IMG/VR virus record: IMGVR_UViG_3300046665_000548
Location: 543,745-607,744 of that record
Source of the DNA: a virus
Direction: 5' to 3' (one strand)
Length of the DNA: 64,000 nt
Shown here piece after piece: positions 24,092 to 32,672 of this stretch; positions within the stretch are counted from its first letter, which is position 1; each line of letters begins with the position of its first letter. The position numbers and the translations under genes are program-made. The notes under the pieces are model-generated. The model had not been told where the DNA came from. It saw only the letters and a list, made by a program, of their open reading frames with translations, and made no database searches.

Positions 24092-25117
24092 ATGTATACG
24101 GCAGAGCAAATACTCAATATCCCAGTAACCGAACCCGAGAGACTATTCTCGAAGGATGCGGTCAAAGATGAGCGCTTGACGCTCATCAAAGCGTGGCACC
24201 CTGACCATAACCATGATCCGAAAGCCGGTGATGTCTTTCATCACATCCAGGTTCTCTACGAAAAAGCGGTTGAGAGAATCGAAGCTGGTTTCTGGAAGAC
24301 GCCCGGCGTAGTCGAAATCCCTGGCCTGAACGGCAAGAAATACGTTATTCGGTTTCAGAAGGAGCATACTTTCGATCTCGGCACAATGTACGTGCAGAAC
24401 CGAGGTATCACGTTCGTCATCGACAAGAAACACAAGGCGCTATTCGAGAATGGCCAACGCTTCATCCGGGACTTTAAGTTTCCGGCTAAGAAGGTTGAGG
24501 ACGATCTTCGTAAGTTTCTCCCTCAACCTGTAGCGACCATCGAGAGCGGCGACTACGTTGGTTTCGTTCTACGCAAGACCGATGATGTTCTGTCACTGAA
24601 AGACGTGCTTGCTCATTTCGGCGGACAGATGCCTCCGAAACATGCGTGCTGGGTGATCTCCAGGCTGTTCAATCTTGCCTGCTGGATGCAAATCGAGGGA
24701 GTTGTTCACAACTCACTATCCGTGGACGACATCTTTATCTCTCCGCCATACCATGCGGTTTCTATCCTCGGTGGTTGGTGGTACGCTAAACAGGCTGGAA
24801 GCAGCTTGCGTGGACAAACCCTACCGGCTCGCACATTGAACGTGTGTCCGAAATCACTGTTCGTGGATAAGATTGCCAACACTCAGGTGAATGGCGAACT
24901 CATCAAGGCGCTCGGTCGAGAAATTCTCGGAGACCTGACCGGTCCGAAGCTAAGAATGAACAAAGATATTCCTCAGCCTCTTGCTGAATGGCTGATGACT
25001 CCCGCTGGTCCCGATGTCTTGAAAGACTACGAGATTTGGCGCGAGAAGGTGTTGAAAGACAGTTATGGCGAACGTCGCTTCACCAAGCTGGAAATTACTT
25101 CAAGCGACATTTACTAG
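24092..25117 (+). CDS. J-domain protein with kinase-like C-terminal region
   Basis: 341 residues. The N-terminus is a J-domain: helix II and the H-P-D tripeptide in 'IKAWHPDHNHD' (~35-39). The remainder holds 'FVLRKTDDVLSLKDVLAHF' and 'MQIEGVVHNSLSVDDIFISP' (~205-225), which looks like a kinase catalytic loop with H-N-S in place of H-R-D, followed by 'AVSILGGWWYA' in the position of D-F-G. It thus resembles a pseudokinase. Ten bases before the VWA gene, so likely partners; J-domains recruit Hsp70/DnaK. Function unknown. Confidence 0.65.
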   Translation: MYTAEQILNIPVTEPERLFSKDAVKDERLTLIKAWHPDHNHDPKAGDVFHHIQVLYEKAVERIEAGFWKTPGVVEIPGLNGKKYVIRFQKEHTFDLGTMYVQNRGITFVIDKKHKALFENGQRFIRDFKFPAKKVEDDLRKFLPQPVATIESGDYVGFVLRKTDDVLSLKDVLAHFGGQMPPKHACWVISRLFNLACWMQIEGVVHNSLSVDDIFISPPYHAVSILGGWWYAKQAGSSLRGQTLPARTLNVCPKSLFVDKIANTQVNGELIKALGREILGDLTGPKLRMNKDIPQPLAEWLMTPAGPDVLKDYEIWREKVLKDSYGERRFTKLEITSSDIY

Positions 25118-25127
25118 GAGAAGCGCA

Positions 25128-26051
25128 ATGGGTTACACTGGCTATTCATCGACAGACTGGAAGAGCTATTCTTCCAGTGCCAAGACAAAGACTACCGACG
25201 CGATCTTCACAAAGCGCGCGATGGACAATTACCTCGATCCGAAGAACATCACGATCCGTGAGTCTCGCGACTCGGACACGAACCCTCTTTCGACGCCGGT
25301 TATTCTGGCGCTCGACGTGACCGGCTCGATGGGCGTCATTGCCGACCAGATCGCCAAGAACGGCCTCGGCGTCACGTTCGAAGGTCTGATCGACCGTAAG
25401 CCGATTACCGACCCGCATGTGCTGGTTATGGGTATCGGTGACGTTCGGTACGACCGCGCCCCGGTCCAGGCGACGCAGTTCGAATCCGGTGTGCCGGAAC
25501 TGACGACACAGATCGAGAAGGTCTATCTCGAACACGGCGGCGGCGGAAATGCCACCGAGTCCTACGACGCCGCTTGGTGGTTCGCCGCTCAGCGCACGTC
25601 CACTGATTCGTGGGAGAAGCGAAACAAAAAGGGCTATCTGTTCACCATCGGTGACGAAGAGCCCCCGCAGAGCCTTCCGCAGGACCTCATGGAGGGCAAG
25701 GCCGGAGCAAAGCTCCAGGCTGATCTCTCGTCCGAAGATGCGCTGGAAATGGCCGAGCGCCAGTGGAACGTATTCCACATTATCGTGGAAGAGGGCAGCC
25801 ACTGTCGGTCGTATGGCGCAGACAGCGTTGCGCGGAAATGGGCCAAGATTCTCGGCCAGCGCGTGATTCGTCTCTCGGACATCAGCAAGCTAGGTGAAGT
25901 CATCGTTTCTGCCATCGAGGTCGCAGAAGGTCGCGACAAGGACAGCGTGGCTGATTCGTGGGGTGCCGGTACCGATCTCGTGGTTCGGAATGCTGTTCGC
26001 GATCTTGCGGTCGGCAACTCGGGCTCGCGTGCGGGTCTCGTTACCCTCTGA
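25128..26051 (+). CDS. VWA-domain protein (307 aa)
   Basis: GGAG precedes the ATG. The metal-binding MIDAS motif D63-x-T-G-S67 lies in 'LALDVTGSMG'. Later 'GNATESYDAAWWFA' and 'FTIGDEEPPQ' supply the further MIDAS Thr/Asp positions. N-terminal ~45 residues are Ser/Thr/Lys-rich. VWA proteins often act with kinases or chaperone-like partners; the J-domain gene directly upstream supports a joint role. A bidirectional terminator follows. Confidence 0.8.
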   Translation: MGYTGYSSTDWKSYSSSAKTKTTDAIFTKRAMDNYLDPKNITIRESRDSDTNPLSTPVILALDVTGSMGVIADQIAKNGLGVTFEGLIDRKPITDPHVLVMGIGDVRYDRAPVQATQFESGVPELTTQIEKVYLEHGGGGNATESYDAAWWFAAQRTSTDSWEKRNKKGYLFTIGDEEPPQSLPQDLMEGKAGAKLQADLSSEDALEMAERQWNVFHIIVEEGSHCRSYGADSVARKWAKILGQRVIRLSDISKLGEVIVSAIEVAEGRDKDSVADSWGAGTDLVVRNAVRDLAVGNSGSRAGLVTL

Positions 26052-26074
26052 TAGAATTCCTTGCATCAACGAAG

Positions 26075-26104
26075 AAAGGGCGGGGAATTTCCCCGCCCTT
26101 TTTA
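26075..26104 (+). terminator. Bidirectional terminator
   Basis: Stem AAAGGGCGGGG / CCCCGCCCTTT with an AATTT loop, T-rich on both strands. It separates the VWA gene from the converging receiver gene. Confidence 0.85.
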
Positions 26105-26470
26105 TATTGCCGCGCTGGACATTGCGTTGATCAGCAGTCTTTCAAGTTGATTTGGATCGAAGGGTTTTTGGAGAACTCCGTACTTTTCGAAGGACGGATC
26201 AACACCGGCTCTGCCATATCCGGTTGAAAAGACGAAGGGAATTCCCTTGGCTTCTAACGCCCGAGCGACCGGATATACCTGTTCGCCGCTCACGTTCACG
26301 TCCAGTATGGCCGCACTAAACGTTCCGCTCTCAATCTCTTTAAGAGCATGTTTGATTCTTGCCACCGGAGTCACCTCGCAGCCAAAATCACTGAGGATAT
26401 CTTCCAGAAGAAGGGCAATGGGTGCCTCATCCTCTACAACCAGAATTTTCAGACCCTCTAGCTTACTCAT
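26102..26470 (-). CDS. Stand-alone response-regulator receiver domain
   Basis: 122 residues, the size of a CheY-like domain with nothing attached. Acidic pair E13/D14 in 'VVEDE', phosphorylatable D57 in 'AILDVN', Thr83 and K102 in 'LQKPFDP' are all present, so phosphorylation should be possible. Start at 26470 after AAGGTTGGG; a longer frame is unlikely. No kinase or output domain in the window. Might compete for or redirect a host phosphorelay. Confidence 0.85.
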   Translation of the reverse strand: MSKLEGLKILVVEDEAPIALLLEDILSDFGCEVTPVARIKHALKEIESGTFSAAILDVNVSGEQVYPVARALEAKGIPFVFSTGYGRAGVDPSFEKYGVLQKPFDPNQLERLLINAMSSAAI

Positions 26471-26567
26471 CCCAACCTTTCGAATTTTCAAAGGACTGCG
26501 TGCCTATATACGAGGCATACCACGTTTGGGTTACTGATCAACCGAAATACGAAAAAATCATTATCGA

Positions 26568-26595
26568 TTGACATTCGTTCAAAACGTGGCAGACT
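26568..26595 (+). promoter_or_regulatory. Early-type promoter
   Basis: TTGACA, 16-base spacer ending CGTGG, CAGACT (or AGACTA with 17). Twenty-two bases before the start at 26618. Confidence 0.5.
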
Positions 26596-26617
26596 ATGAA
26601 AATCATTGGAGGAATCG

Positions 26618-27772
26618 ATGTCGCATTTCACAGTTCTCGTTGTTAGTTCGGACAAGCTGGACCAAAACGTCCTGCATGGGTTGCTCGCGCCGTTCCATGA
26701 GTTCGAGTGTACAGGTCATGACGACGAGTACGTGCAGGATATCGATCAGACGGAAGAGGTCCGCACGGAATACGAAACGGGTACCGAACGGCGCTATCAG
26801 GACCCGGAAGGCGGCCTGCACGATCCTTATGAGGATCGTTTCTACCGTGATCCGACCTCGGAAGAGGCGGAGAAGATCGGCATCGGCGGCACCGGTTTCA
26901 GTAACGGCCTTTCGTTCACATCCAAGAATTGGGGCGACGGAAAGGGCTATCGGGCCAAGGTTCATTTTATTCCAGACGATTGGAGCGAGGTCAAAATCCC
27001 TCGTCCGCAGGTCGAGACCTTTGCGAAGTTTTTGGACGACAATTACGGCCGGAAGGTCGTCGCCGCTGGCGAGGAGCCCGATCTCAGCGATGAGCACAAA
27101 TACGGCTATGCCGTGCTGGACGAGCAGGGCGAGGTCGTCAAGGTCATCAACCGTACCAACCCGAACGCGGAGTGGGATTGGTGGGTCGTCGGTGGTCGAT
27201 GGAGTGGTTTCTTCAAGCTCAAGAACATTACGGAATCCCTCAGTCGTGGCAAACTCGGGCAGCCGAGCGCGTTTGGTCCTAACCGAGATGATCTCGATGG
27301 CCGCGCGGATATCTGTCAGATTCGTGATATCGATCTCGACGGGATGCGGAGTGAGGCTGCGCAGACGGCACTGGAAGAATTCGACAAGGCCCACGCGGTC
27401 ATTGCCGGTCGCGAGCTTCCTGATTTTGAAGCGCTTCGCGCCGAGTGCGGCGACGATCATGAAATGTTCCGCGAAAAGTTCTGGAAGCATCCAGTTCTTG
27501 TGGAATTGAACGCGATCAAGCCGTTCTGGAACGCTGATGAGGTGACCGGTTTGCGTCGAACGCGCGAACAAGTCGAAGCCGAAGCTCGTGCCGGTGCCAT
27601 TTCCACCTTCGCAGTTCTCAAGGATGGGAAATGGCACGAACGAGGAAGCATGGGCTGGTTTGGCATGGTCTCAGACGAAAAAGACTACGGTAAATGGGCC
27701 AGCGAATTCAACGCGATGCTGGATAATTCGCCACCCGAGACGTGGGTTGCCGTAGTCGATTGTCATATCTGA
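26618..27772 (+). CDS. Conserved phage/bacterial protein of unknown function (384 aa)
   Basis: Start at 26618 follows a strong GGAGG. The opening 'SHFTVLVVSSDKL...LLAPFHEFECTG' and the internal 'WDWWVVGGRWSGFF' (~185-198) are features I recall from a family found in large phages and some bacteria; its role is not known to me. Acidic overall, without membrane segments. Ten bases before the purA-like gene, so probably co-transcribed from the early promoter. Confidence 0.7.
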   Translation: MSHFTVLVVSSDKLDQNVLHGLLAPFHEFECTGHDDEYVQDIDQTEEVRTEYETGTERRYQDPEGGLHDPYEDRFYRDPTSEEAEKIGIGGTGFSNGLSFTSKNWGDGKGYRAKVHFIPDDWSEVKIPRPQVETFAKFLDDNYGRKVVAAGEEPDLSDEHKYGYAVLDEQGEVVKVINRTNPNAEWDWWVVGGRWSGFFKLKNITESLSRGKLGQPSAFGPNRDDLDGRADICQIRDIDLDGMRSEAAQTALEEFDKAHAVIAGRELPDFEALRAECGDDHEMFREKFWKHPVLVELNAIKPFWNADEVTGLRRTREQVEAEARAGAISTFAVLKDGKWHERGSMGWFGMVSDEKDYGKWASEFNAMLDNSPPETWVAVVDCHI

Positions 27773-27782
27773 GGTACTATCT

Positions 27783-28991
27783 GTGAAAACCGCCCGCATC
27801 GTAATTGGCTCGAACTTCGGAGACGAAGGTAAGGGCCTCATGACTGACTACTTTGCGGGCGAAGCCCAGGCCGTGTTCCGCTTTAACGGCGGGGCGCAGG
27901 CCGGGCATACCGTGGTGACGCCGGAAGGCCAGCGCCATGTGTTCAGCCACTTCGGTTCGGGGTCCTTTAGGGATGTCCCGACGTTTCTCGGTTGGGATTT
28001 CGTCGTCAATCCGATGAATTTTCGGACGGAACGTCTCGCCCTCATGGATAATTTTGGATTATCTCCACTTATCTACGTCGATCCTCGCGCGCTCGTCACG
28101 ACGCCTTGGGATGTCATGCTGAATCAGTTCGCGGAAGCCGCGCGTGGTGATGATCGGCATGGCTCTGTAGGCATCGGCTTTGGCGAAACCATTGAGCGAT
28201 GCATCAACAATTATCCTACCCGCGTGCATAACCTCGGATACCTGTCTTCGGCTTCGCTTGCGCGGATTCGTCAAGAATGGGTACCGAAGCGCGCCGCAGC
28301 GCTGGGTTTCACCCTGACGGAAGAGCAGCGCGAAACGGTAATGAATGACAAAATTCTTTACCGATTTATGGAAGACGCTGATCATTTCCTGTCAATGGTC
28401 GAGCAATCTATCGAAAGCCAGTTCTTGGATATGCATGAAACGGTGGTTTTCGAGGGCGCTCAGGGTCTGATGCTGGACCAGGATTATGGTTCGTTCCCGA
28501 ATGTCACGCGATCCAACACTGGCTTGAAGAACGTGACGAAGATTCTGAAACGGCTGGAAACGGCTCCGGAGAGCCTGGAGGCGGTTTACCTAACCCGCAC
28601 CTACCTGACACGCCACGGTGCCGGACCGATGCCTGGAGAGCTTCCTGAGAAGCCATATGAGGCTATCGTAGACCCGACCAATATCAACAACGCATGGCAA
28701 GGATCACTGCGCTTTGCCGCGCTAGACCTTGATCTAACTGCCGGGTTCATCAATCGGGATATCGAGACGCACAGGGGTGATTTTCGGATCATACCGAAAA
28801 TCGGGCTCACGTGCTGCGATCAGGTCCCGGAGAGCTTCGATATCTTTCGAGGCGATATCCTCAGTGGAGGACAGATTGTGCAGACCGGAGTTGAAGAGCT
28901 TTTCCGTGATCTCTGCTTAGCAACGGGGGCTCAATCCGGATATATGAGCTTCGGTCCAACCAGAAACGACGTGATCCGAAGAAATAGTTGA
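27783..28991 (+). CDS. Adenylosuccinate synthetase-like protein (PurA family)
   Basis: 402 residues, slightly shorter than bacterial PurA (~430). The P-loop-like 'NFGDEGKG' has the catalytic Asp14, and 'GGAQAGHTVV' has the catalytic His42. 'VGIGFGETIERC', 'VVFEGAQGLMLDQDYGSFPNVTRSNT' and 'YLTRTYLTRHGAGPM' are further PurA blocks. Normally joins IMP and aspartate with GTP. Phage PurZ enzymes make a precursor of 2-aminoadenine DNA, but the retained Asp argues for PurA-type chemistry or the ancestral PurZ0 type. No DpoZ, MazZ or DatZ is seen here. Overlaps the next start by four bases. Confidence 0.8.
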   Translation: MKTARIVIGSNFGDEGKGLMTDYFAGEAQAVFRFNGGAQAGHTVVTPEGQRHVFSHFGSGSFRDVPTFLGWDFVVNPMNFRTERLALMDNFGLSPLIYVDPRALVTTPWDVMLNQFAEAARGDDRHGSVGIGFGETIERCINNYPTRVHNLGYLSSASLARIRQEWVPKRAAALGFTLTEEQRETVMNDKILYRFMEDADHFLSMVEQSIESQFLDMHETVVFEGAQGLMLDQDYGSFPNVTRSNTGLKNVTKILKRLETAPESLEAVYLTRTYLTRHGAGPMPGELPEKPYEAIVDPTNINNAWQGSLRFAALDLDLTAGFINRDIETHRGDFRIIPKIGLTCCDQVPESFDIFRGDILSGGQIVQTGVEELFRDLCLATGAQSGYMSFGPTRNDVIRRNS

Positions 28992-29221
28992 TGAGCAGGT
29001 TCTTCTATACGCACGCGCCCAATTCTAGCGACGGGTATGATTATTTGTTTCGGGACAATCTGACCCGTGATTGCCAGGACGTGTTCGATTGGTGCGTTAT
29101 CCAGTTCGGTAAGCCCGATGGCCTCAGGGAGGACCGGAATAAGAAATGGACTGCCGGAACATGGAGTTTCATTTTTGCTGACGAAGCCGACGCAATGTGG
29201 TTCAGAATGTGGTTTTGCTAA
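28988..29221 (+). CDS. Small protein with C-terminal FRMWF motif (77 aa)
   Basis: Starts in an ATGA overlap. Ends 'WSFIFADEADAMWFRMWFC', the recurring motif of this window's small-protein family. Next start overlaps its stop (TAATG). Function unknown. Confidence 0.6.
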   Translation: MMSRFFYTHAPNSSDGYDYLFRDNLTRDCQDVFDWCVIQFGKPDGLREDRNKKWTAGTWSFIFADEADAMWFRMWFC

Positions 29222-29757
29222 TGAAAATTGATGTATTTCGCTGCGATCATACGCAAAAGATTTTCTTCGGGCGAGATGAGTATCGTCTGCATCTGCGTGA
29301 TTTGGCCGAGGAACGTATAGCCAAAAAGAAAAGCAAAAAGGCGAAGGAGTATGTGCGATCTCTGTATTCGGGATTGCGCAAATGCTCGAATTTTCCGGAG
29401 ATCGCTAACTGGATCGAACAGCACGCACAAGAGCTTCGAGAAGCTGCCGTGCGAGATCGGCGGGATCGCCTCGCCCTTCGTGCCCCATTCTATCTGAAAG
29501 ATGTCCGGTTTCAGCAGATGCAACGAACGCGCTGTCCAGTAAACCTTCAAAAAACTGGCTGGCGAGGTACCATCTATTTCGAAATGCATAACGGCCCGAG
29601 TTTCGACATCATTCGAAATCTCCCAATCGAGACCGGATCGGGGAGCGGAGCATTCAACAAATACGGTATGGAAGTATATTTTTGGGATGACGACTGGCCT
29701 TCGATGGCCGTCATGCATCGAATGCAAGAAACTGCGCATCTTGTAAACCCCGCCTAG
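29221..29757 (+). CDS. Hypothetical protein with zinc-finger-like N-terminus (178 aa)
   Basis: Start at 29221 in a TAATG overlap. 'FRCDHTQKIFFGRDEYRLHLRDLAEERI' looks like a degenerate C2H2 finger (C and H spacing, second Cys lost). A basic helical middle and a strand-rich C-terminal part follow. Terminator overlaps the stop codon. Confidence 0.6.
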   Translation: MKIDVFRCDHTQKIFFGRDEYRLHLRDLAEERIAKKKSKKAKEYVRSLYSGLRKCSNFPEIANWIEQHAQELREAAVRDRRDRLALRAPFYLKDVRFQQMQRTRCPVNLQKTGWRGTIYFEMHNGPSFDIIRNLPIETGSGSGAFNKYGMEVYFWDDDWPSMAVMHRMQETAHLVNPA

Positions 29758-29775
29758 TGCGGGGTTTGTTGTTTA
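29745..29775 (+). terminator. Rho-independent terminator overlapping a stop codon
   Basis: AAACCCCGC / GCGGGGTTT with a five-base loop that contains the TAG stop of the previous gene; T-rich afterwards. Confidence 0.75.
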
Positions 29776-29832
29776 TTGCGCCCCTGATAACTACAGAATA
29801 GAGTGAAAGAATAACTTTCACCGAAAGATACT

Positions 29833-30177
29833 ATGCTTATTGAGAAAAAAGAACTTTCCGTCAACGATGTTGCTGTGATCCGTCTAGTAACTGGCGAAGA
29901 ACTCGTCGGTAAGGTCGTCGCCGCGAGCGCGTCGGACATTACGATCACCAAGCCGGTTATCCTTCAGATGCAGATGATCAATCCCAAAGAGGCGGGAATC
30001 GGTTTCGCCCCGTTCATGGTCGGTGCTGAAGAAGCTGGTCGTTATACGTTTCCACACGACAAACTTGTCCTGCTGCCGATGAAGGCCCGTCAGGATATCG
30101 CAATCAATTACCTGAAGGCCACAACCGGTCTGACAATGCCTCCTGGGGCTAACACGGCTTCGGGTCTCATTACCTAA
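29833..30177 (+). CDS. Sm-like (LSm/Hfq-fold) phage protein
   Basis: 114 residues. 'VAVIRLVTGEELVGKVVAASASDITITKPVIL' is the Sm1-type strand pattern often seen in T4-like phages, and 'FPHDKLVLLPMKARQDIAINYL' supplies the second strand pair. Such proteins may bind RNA or act in the virion; the position in front of PAAR and structural-looking genes leaves both open. Confidence 0.7.
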   Translation: MLIEKKELSVNDVAVIRLVTGEELVGKVVAASASDITITKPVILQMQMINPKEAGIGFAPFMVGAEEAGRYTFPHDKLVLLPMKARQDIAINYLKATTGLTMPPGANTASGLIT

Positions 30178-30194
30178 TTGGGAGGGCACCAGTA

Positions 30195-30482
30195 ATGGGA
30201 GATCGGTTTAAGAGAACCCGTGTCGGAGACGCAGGTGATCATGGCGGAAGCGTCATTACTGGTGCCGGAACCCACATCCTTAATAATCGGAAACAGTCTC
30301 GAAAGGGCGATATCTATAATTGCCCCGAACATGGTCCTAATAAAATTATCGCTAAAGTCACCACCACTGGCGATACGACCGATTACATCTCTGAGAAACA
30401 GAAAGTTTCCCACGTGATCACCATCACCGAATGTGGAGCAAAAATCATCACAGGCTCTGAAGATGGTGGGGCGGATCAATAA
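30195..30482 (+). CDS. PAAR-repeat tail-tip protein
   Basis: 95 residues. Glycine-rich PAAR-like repeats are visible: 'RVGDAGDHGGSVITGAGTHIL', 'RKGDIYNCPEHG', 'ECGAKIITGSEDGG', with His/Cys residues placed to bind a metal at the tip. Corresponds to the sharpening cap on the tail spike (T4 gp5.4-like). Overlaps the next start by TAATG. Confidence 0.8.
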   Translation: MGDRFKRTRVGDAGDHGGSVITGAGTHILNNRKQSRKGDIYNCPEHGPNKIIAKVTTTGDTTDYISEKQKVSHVITITECGAKIITGSEDGGADQ

Positions 30483-31348
30483 TGCAGAACGAAAATTCTC
30501 CCCACACCAAGCTACTGTATAGAGGTCTAGTCGGACAGACTATTTGGAAGCCGGACCTTCTTAATAAAGTTTCCGGAACTACGTACGCGATTTCCCAGCT
30601 AATAGCGCTTATCGACGTTAGGTTTAATGACCTGTTCATCGGAGACACGATTGAGGTACCAGATGATGATGAGCAAGCGTGGACGCAAACACTCAATGTT
30701 CTGGGCGCGGGTGGTTTTCTCCCGGTAGTAACACTGATCGAATTTACAAGTATCCTTCGAGCTACGATAGCTCCAAATGGAACGCTCGATCTCCTGGCAA
30801 AGCACATCAAGTCGAATTTTGATAACATTGCTACCAACCTGGGTCTTGTTGCGAGTTGGTCAAGCGAAGCTCAGAGCATGGGTCTTGTTGACCCGAGCGA
30901 AACACTGATTGATGATATTTTCGGATTACTTCGCGGAGATGCAGATGTGCATCTTACGTCTTGTTTCAGCTACGTCAGCCAGATGACTGCGATCATCCAA
31001 TCTGATTCGGACATGATAGATACGGCGGCTACGGGCTTTCTATCTGAATTGGCTATCATTGCGCAAAAGATTGAAGCAGAGAAACTGGCCCTCAAGGGTG
31101 TCGTTAAACAACTATCCCTGGCCACGGATGCGTTCGCCTTGCAGAGTGCATACGAGAATTCAATCGGAAAAGCTGTTTTGGATTCAATCGTAACCACAAC
31201 AGCAAATGCAATACTTCAAATGACGGATGAAGATGGCACTGAAGATGACGATGGTCCAACTGGGGTTGGTTCTCCCGATGTGGTCATCACGCCGCCAGCG
31301 CCGCTGTCTGCGCCCGTAATACAGCCGCTTCCGGATTATAGACGATAA
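30482..31348 (+). CDS. Probable structural protein (288 aa)
   Basis: Coupled to the PAAR gene (TAATG) and to the amidase gene (one-base overlap), so the three are co-translated. Mostly helical, with a Pro-rich, acidic tail (~250-288). The context suggests a baseplate or virion protein but no family was recognised. Confidence 0.6.
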   Translation: MQNENSPHTKLLYRGLVGQTIWKPDLLNKVSGTTYAISQLIALIDVRFNDLFIGDTIEVPDDDEQAWTQTLNVLGAGGFLPVVTLIEFTSILRATIAPNGTLDLLAKHIKSNFDNIATNLGLVASWSSEAQSMGLVDPSETLIDDIFGLLRGDADVHLTSCFSYVSQMTAIIQSDSDMIDTAATGFLSELAIIAQKIEAEKLALKGVVKQLSLATDAFALQSAYENSIGKAVLDSIVTTTANAILQMTDEDGTEDDDGPTGVGSPDVVITPPAPLSAPVIQPLPDYRR

Positions 31349-32628
31349 TGGCAACCTTTACTCGCGACCGCCTTGAACAAATTCTGATAGACGCCGCTAA
31401 ACCATCGGCAGCTAACGTTTTTACTCGACTGTACGTCGAAAGTGCTCGCGCGGCGGCCGATGCAAGTGATGCCCGTTTGGCTTCGAGCGGAACGCTCGGT
31501 CCAGTCGATGGCATGATTATCTCTGTAAAGGATAATACGCCTATCGCCGGAGAGGCCACGATGAGCGGTGGCATCTTCGCTTCTGAAATCGAGGTGGCCG
31601 ATGAACTGGAAATCGTAAAACTGCGCGGGGCGGGCGCAATTATCATTGGTAAAACGTCAATGACAGAGTTCGGCATGGACCCAATTGGGATTAAAGCGAG
31701 AGCAATCCCGTTAAATGCCGTTGATCCTTTGCGCGTCACGGGAGGTTCTACAAGTGGAGGATCAGTTTCGGTCGCGCTAAATCTGTGCGACTCAGCTATT
31801 GGTACTGATACGCTTGGGTCCAACCGTATTCCTGCGGCGTGGCAAAATCTCGTTGGGATGGCGACTACTAATGGACGGCTACCTCGATATTCTCGGCAAT
31901 TGCTAAGCTATACATTTGGTGTAGTTGGAAATATGGCAAGGGATGTCGCTACTGTTGCGAACGTGGATGCGGTAATGGCCAACATAACACCAACGCTAGT
32001 GACACCTCCGATTAACACTATCAGGATTGGGATCGCCCGTGGTCTTCCATTTTCCTCTATGGTGGGAGCAATTGCCATCGCAATTGAGGATGCCGTATCC
32101 CGTCTTTCAGTAGCGGGCGCGACCGTGACTGATATGAGCATCGACCCTTTTATGGGCGACGATGTTCTGAATGCGTTTGGCGCAATCGTCCGATCTGAGG
32201 CCGCTTCTCAGCATCGACAGTTGCTGGCAGATCGACCGAATGACTATTTGCCTTACACGAGAGACAGCCTTGCTCTTGGTTTGAACGTGCTAGGAACAAC
32301 CTATATTGAGGCTCAGCGATATAGGCAGCAAATACGTCGAGCCATGCAGGGGTTGTTTCAATCCTACGACGTGTTGCTTATTCCTACAGTACGATTTTAC
32401 GCGCCGCCTCTTCAGGATTTATTGTCGAATGACGACCTGTTCCTCGTCAATGCTAGACGTTCGCAGTATGATTTCTACGTGACCAGTTTTTGCAATCTTC
32501 CGGCGATAACTATTCCGCTTCCAGGTCTGCCATCACCGGCAGGTCTCATGTTGATTGCGAAGACCAACAACGATAGGGCTCTACTTGGAATTGCTGCCGC
32601 AGTCGAAAATCTAATCCGGAACGCCTAA
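31348..32628 (+). CDS. Amidase-signature family protein
   Basis: 426 residues. The Ser-cisSer-Lys triad is present: K61 in 'SVKDN', S134 in 'GGSTSGGS' and the nucleophile S158 in 'GTDTLGSNRIPA'. The family consensus D-T-G-G-S has a Leu for the first Gly. Members hydrolyse amides (GatA, fatty-acid amide hydrolases and others). The position after the PAAR and structural genes suggests either a virion enzyme or a metabolic add-on. Could in principle relate to the GatB-tail protein, but the genes are 10 kb apart. Confidence 0.8.
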   Translation: MATFTRDRLEQILIDAAKPSAANVFTRLYVESARAAADASDARLASSGTLGPVDGMIISVKDNTPIAGEATMSGGIFASEIEVADELEIVKLRGAGAIIIGKTSMTEFGMDPIGIKARAIPLNAVDPLRVTGGSTSGGSVSVALNLCDSAIGTDTLGSNRIPAAWQNLVGMATTNGRLPRYSRQLLSYTFGVVGNMARDVATVANVDAVMANITPTLVTPPINTIRIGIARGLPFSSMVGAIAIAIEDAVSRLSVAGATVTDMSIDPFMGDDVLNAFGAIVRSEAASQHRQLLADRPNDYLPYTRDSLALGLNVLGTTYIEAQRYRQQIRRAMQGLFQSYDVLLIPTVRFYAPPLQDLLSNDDLFLVNARRSQYDFYVTSFCNLPAITIPLPGLPSPAGLMLIAKTNNDRALLGIAAAVENLIRNA

Positions 32629-32630
32629 CG

Positions 32631-32660
32631 TTGACACGAACCAATTTTCGTAGTAAATAG
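32631..32660 (+). promoter_or_regulatory. Promoter region of the tmRNA gene
   Basis: TTGACA at 32631 with GTAAATAG at 32653-32660 sixteen bases on: a -35/-10 pair that overlaps a late-type TAAATA element. RNA would begin near 32667-32673. Confidence 0.45.
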
Positions 32661-32672
32661 TCTCTGCTTATG

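Noticed and set aside
18445-26470. Interpretation as bacterial chromosome or prophage because of LemA, TPM, receiver and Omp genes
   Set aside because: These genes are embedded among phage genes, share the phage's repeated promoter type and no integrase, attachment site or housekeeping operon is seen.
27783-28991. Direct call of PurZ (2-aminoadenine pathway)
   Set aside because: The catalytic Asp typical of PurA is retained and no other gene of the Z-DNA pathway is visible in the window.
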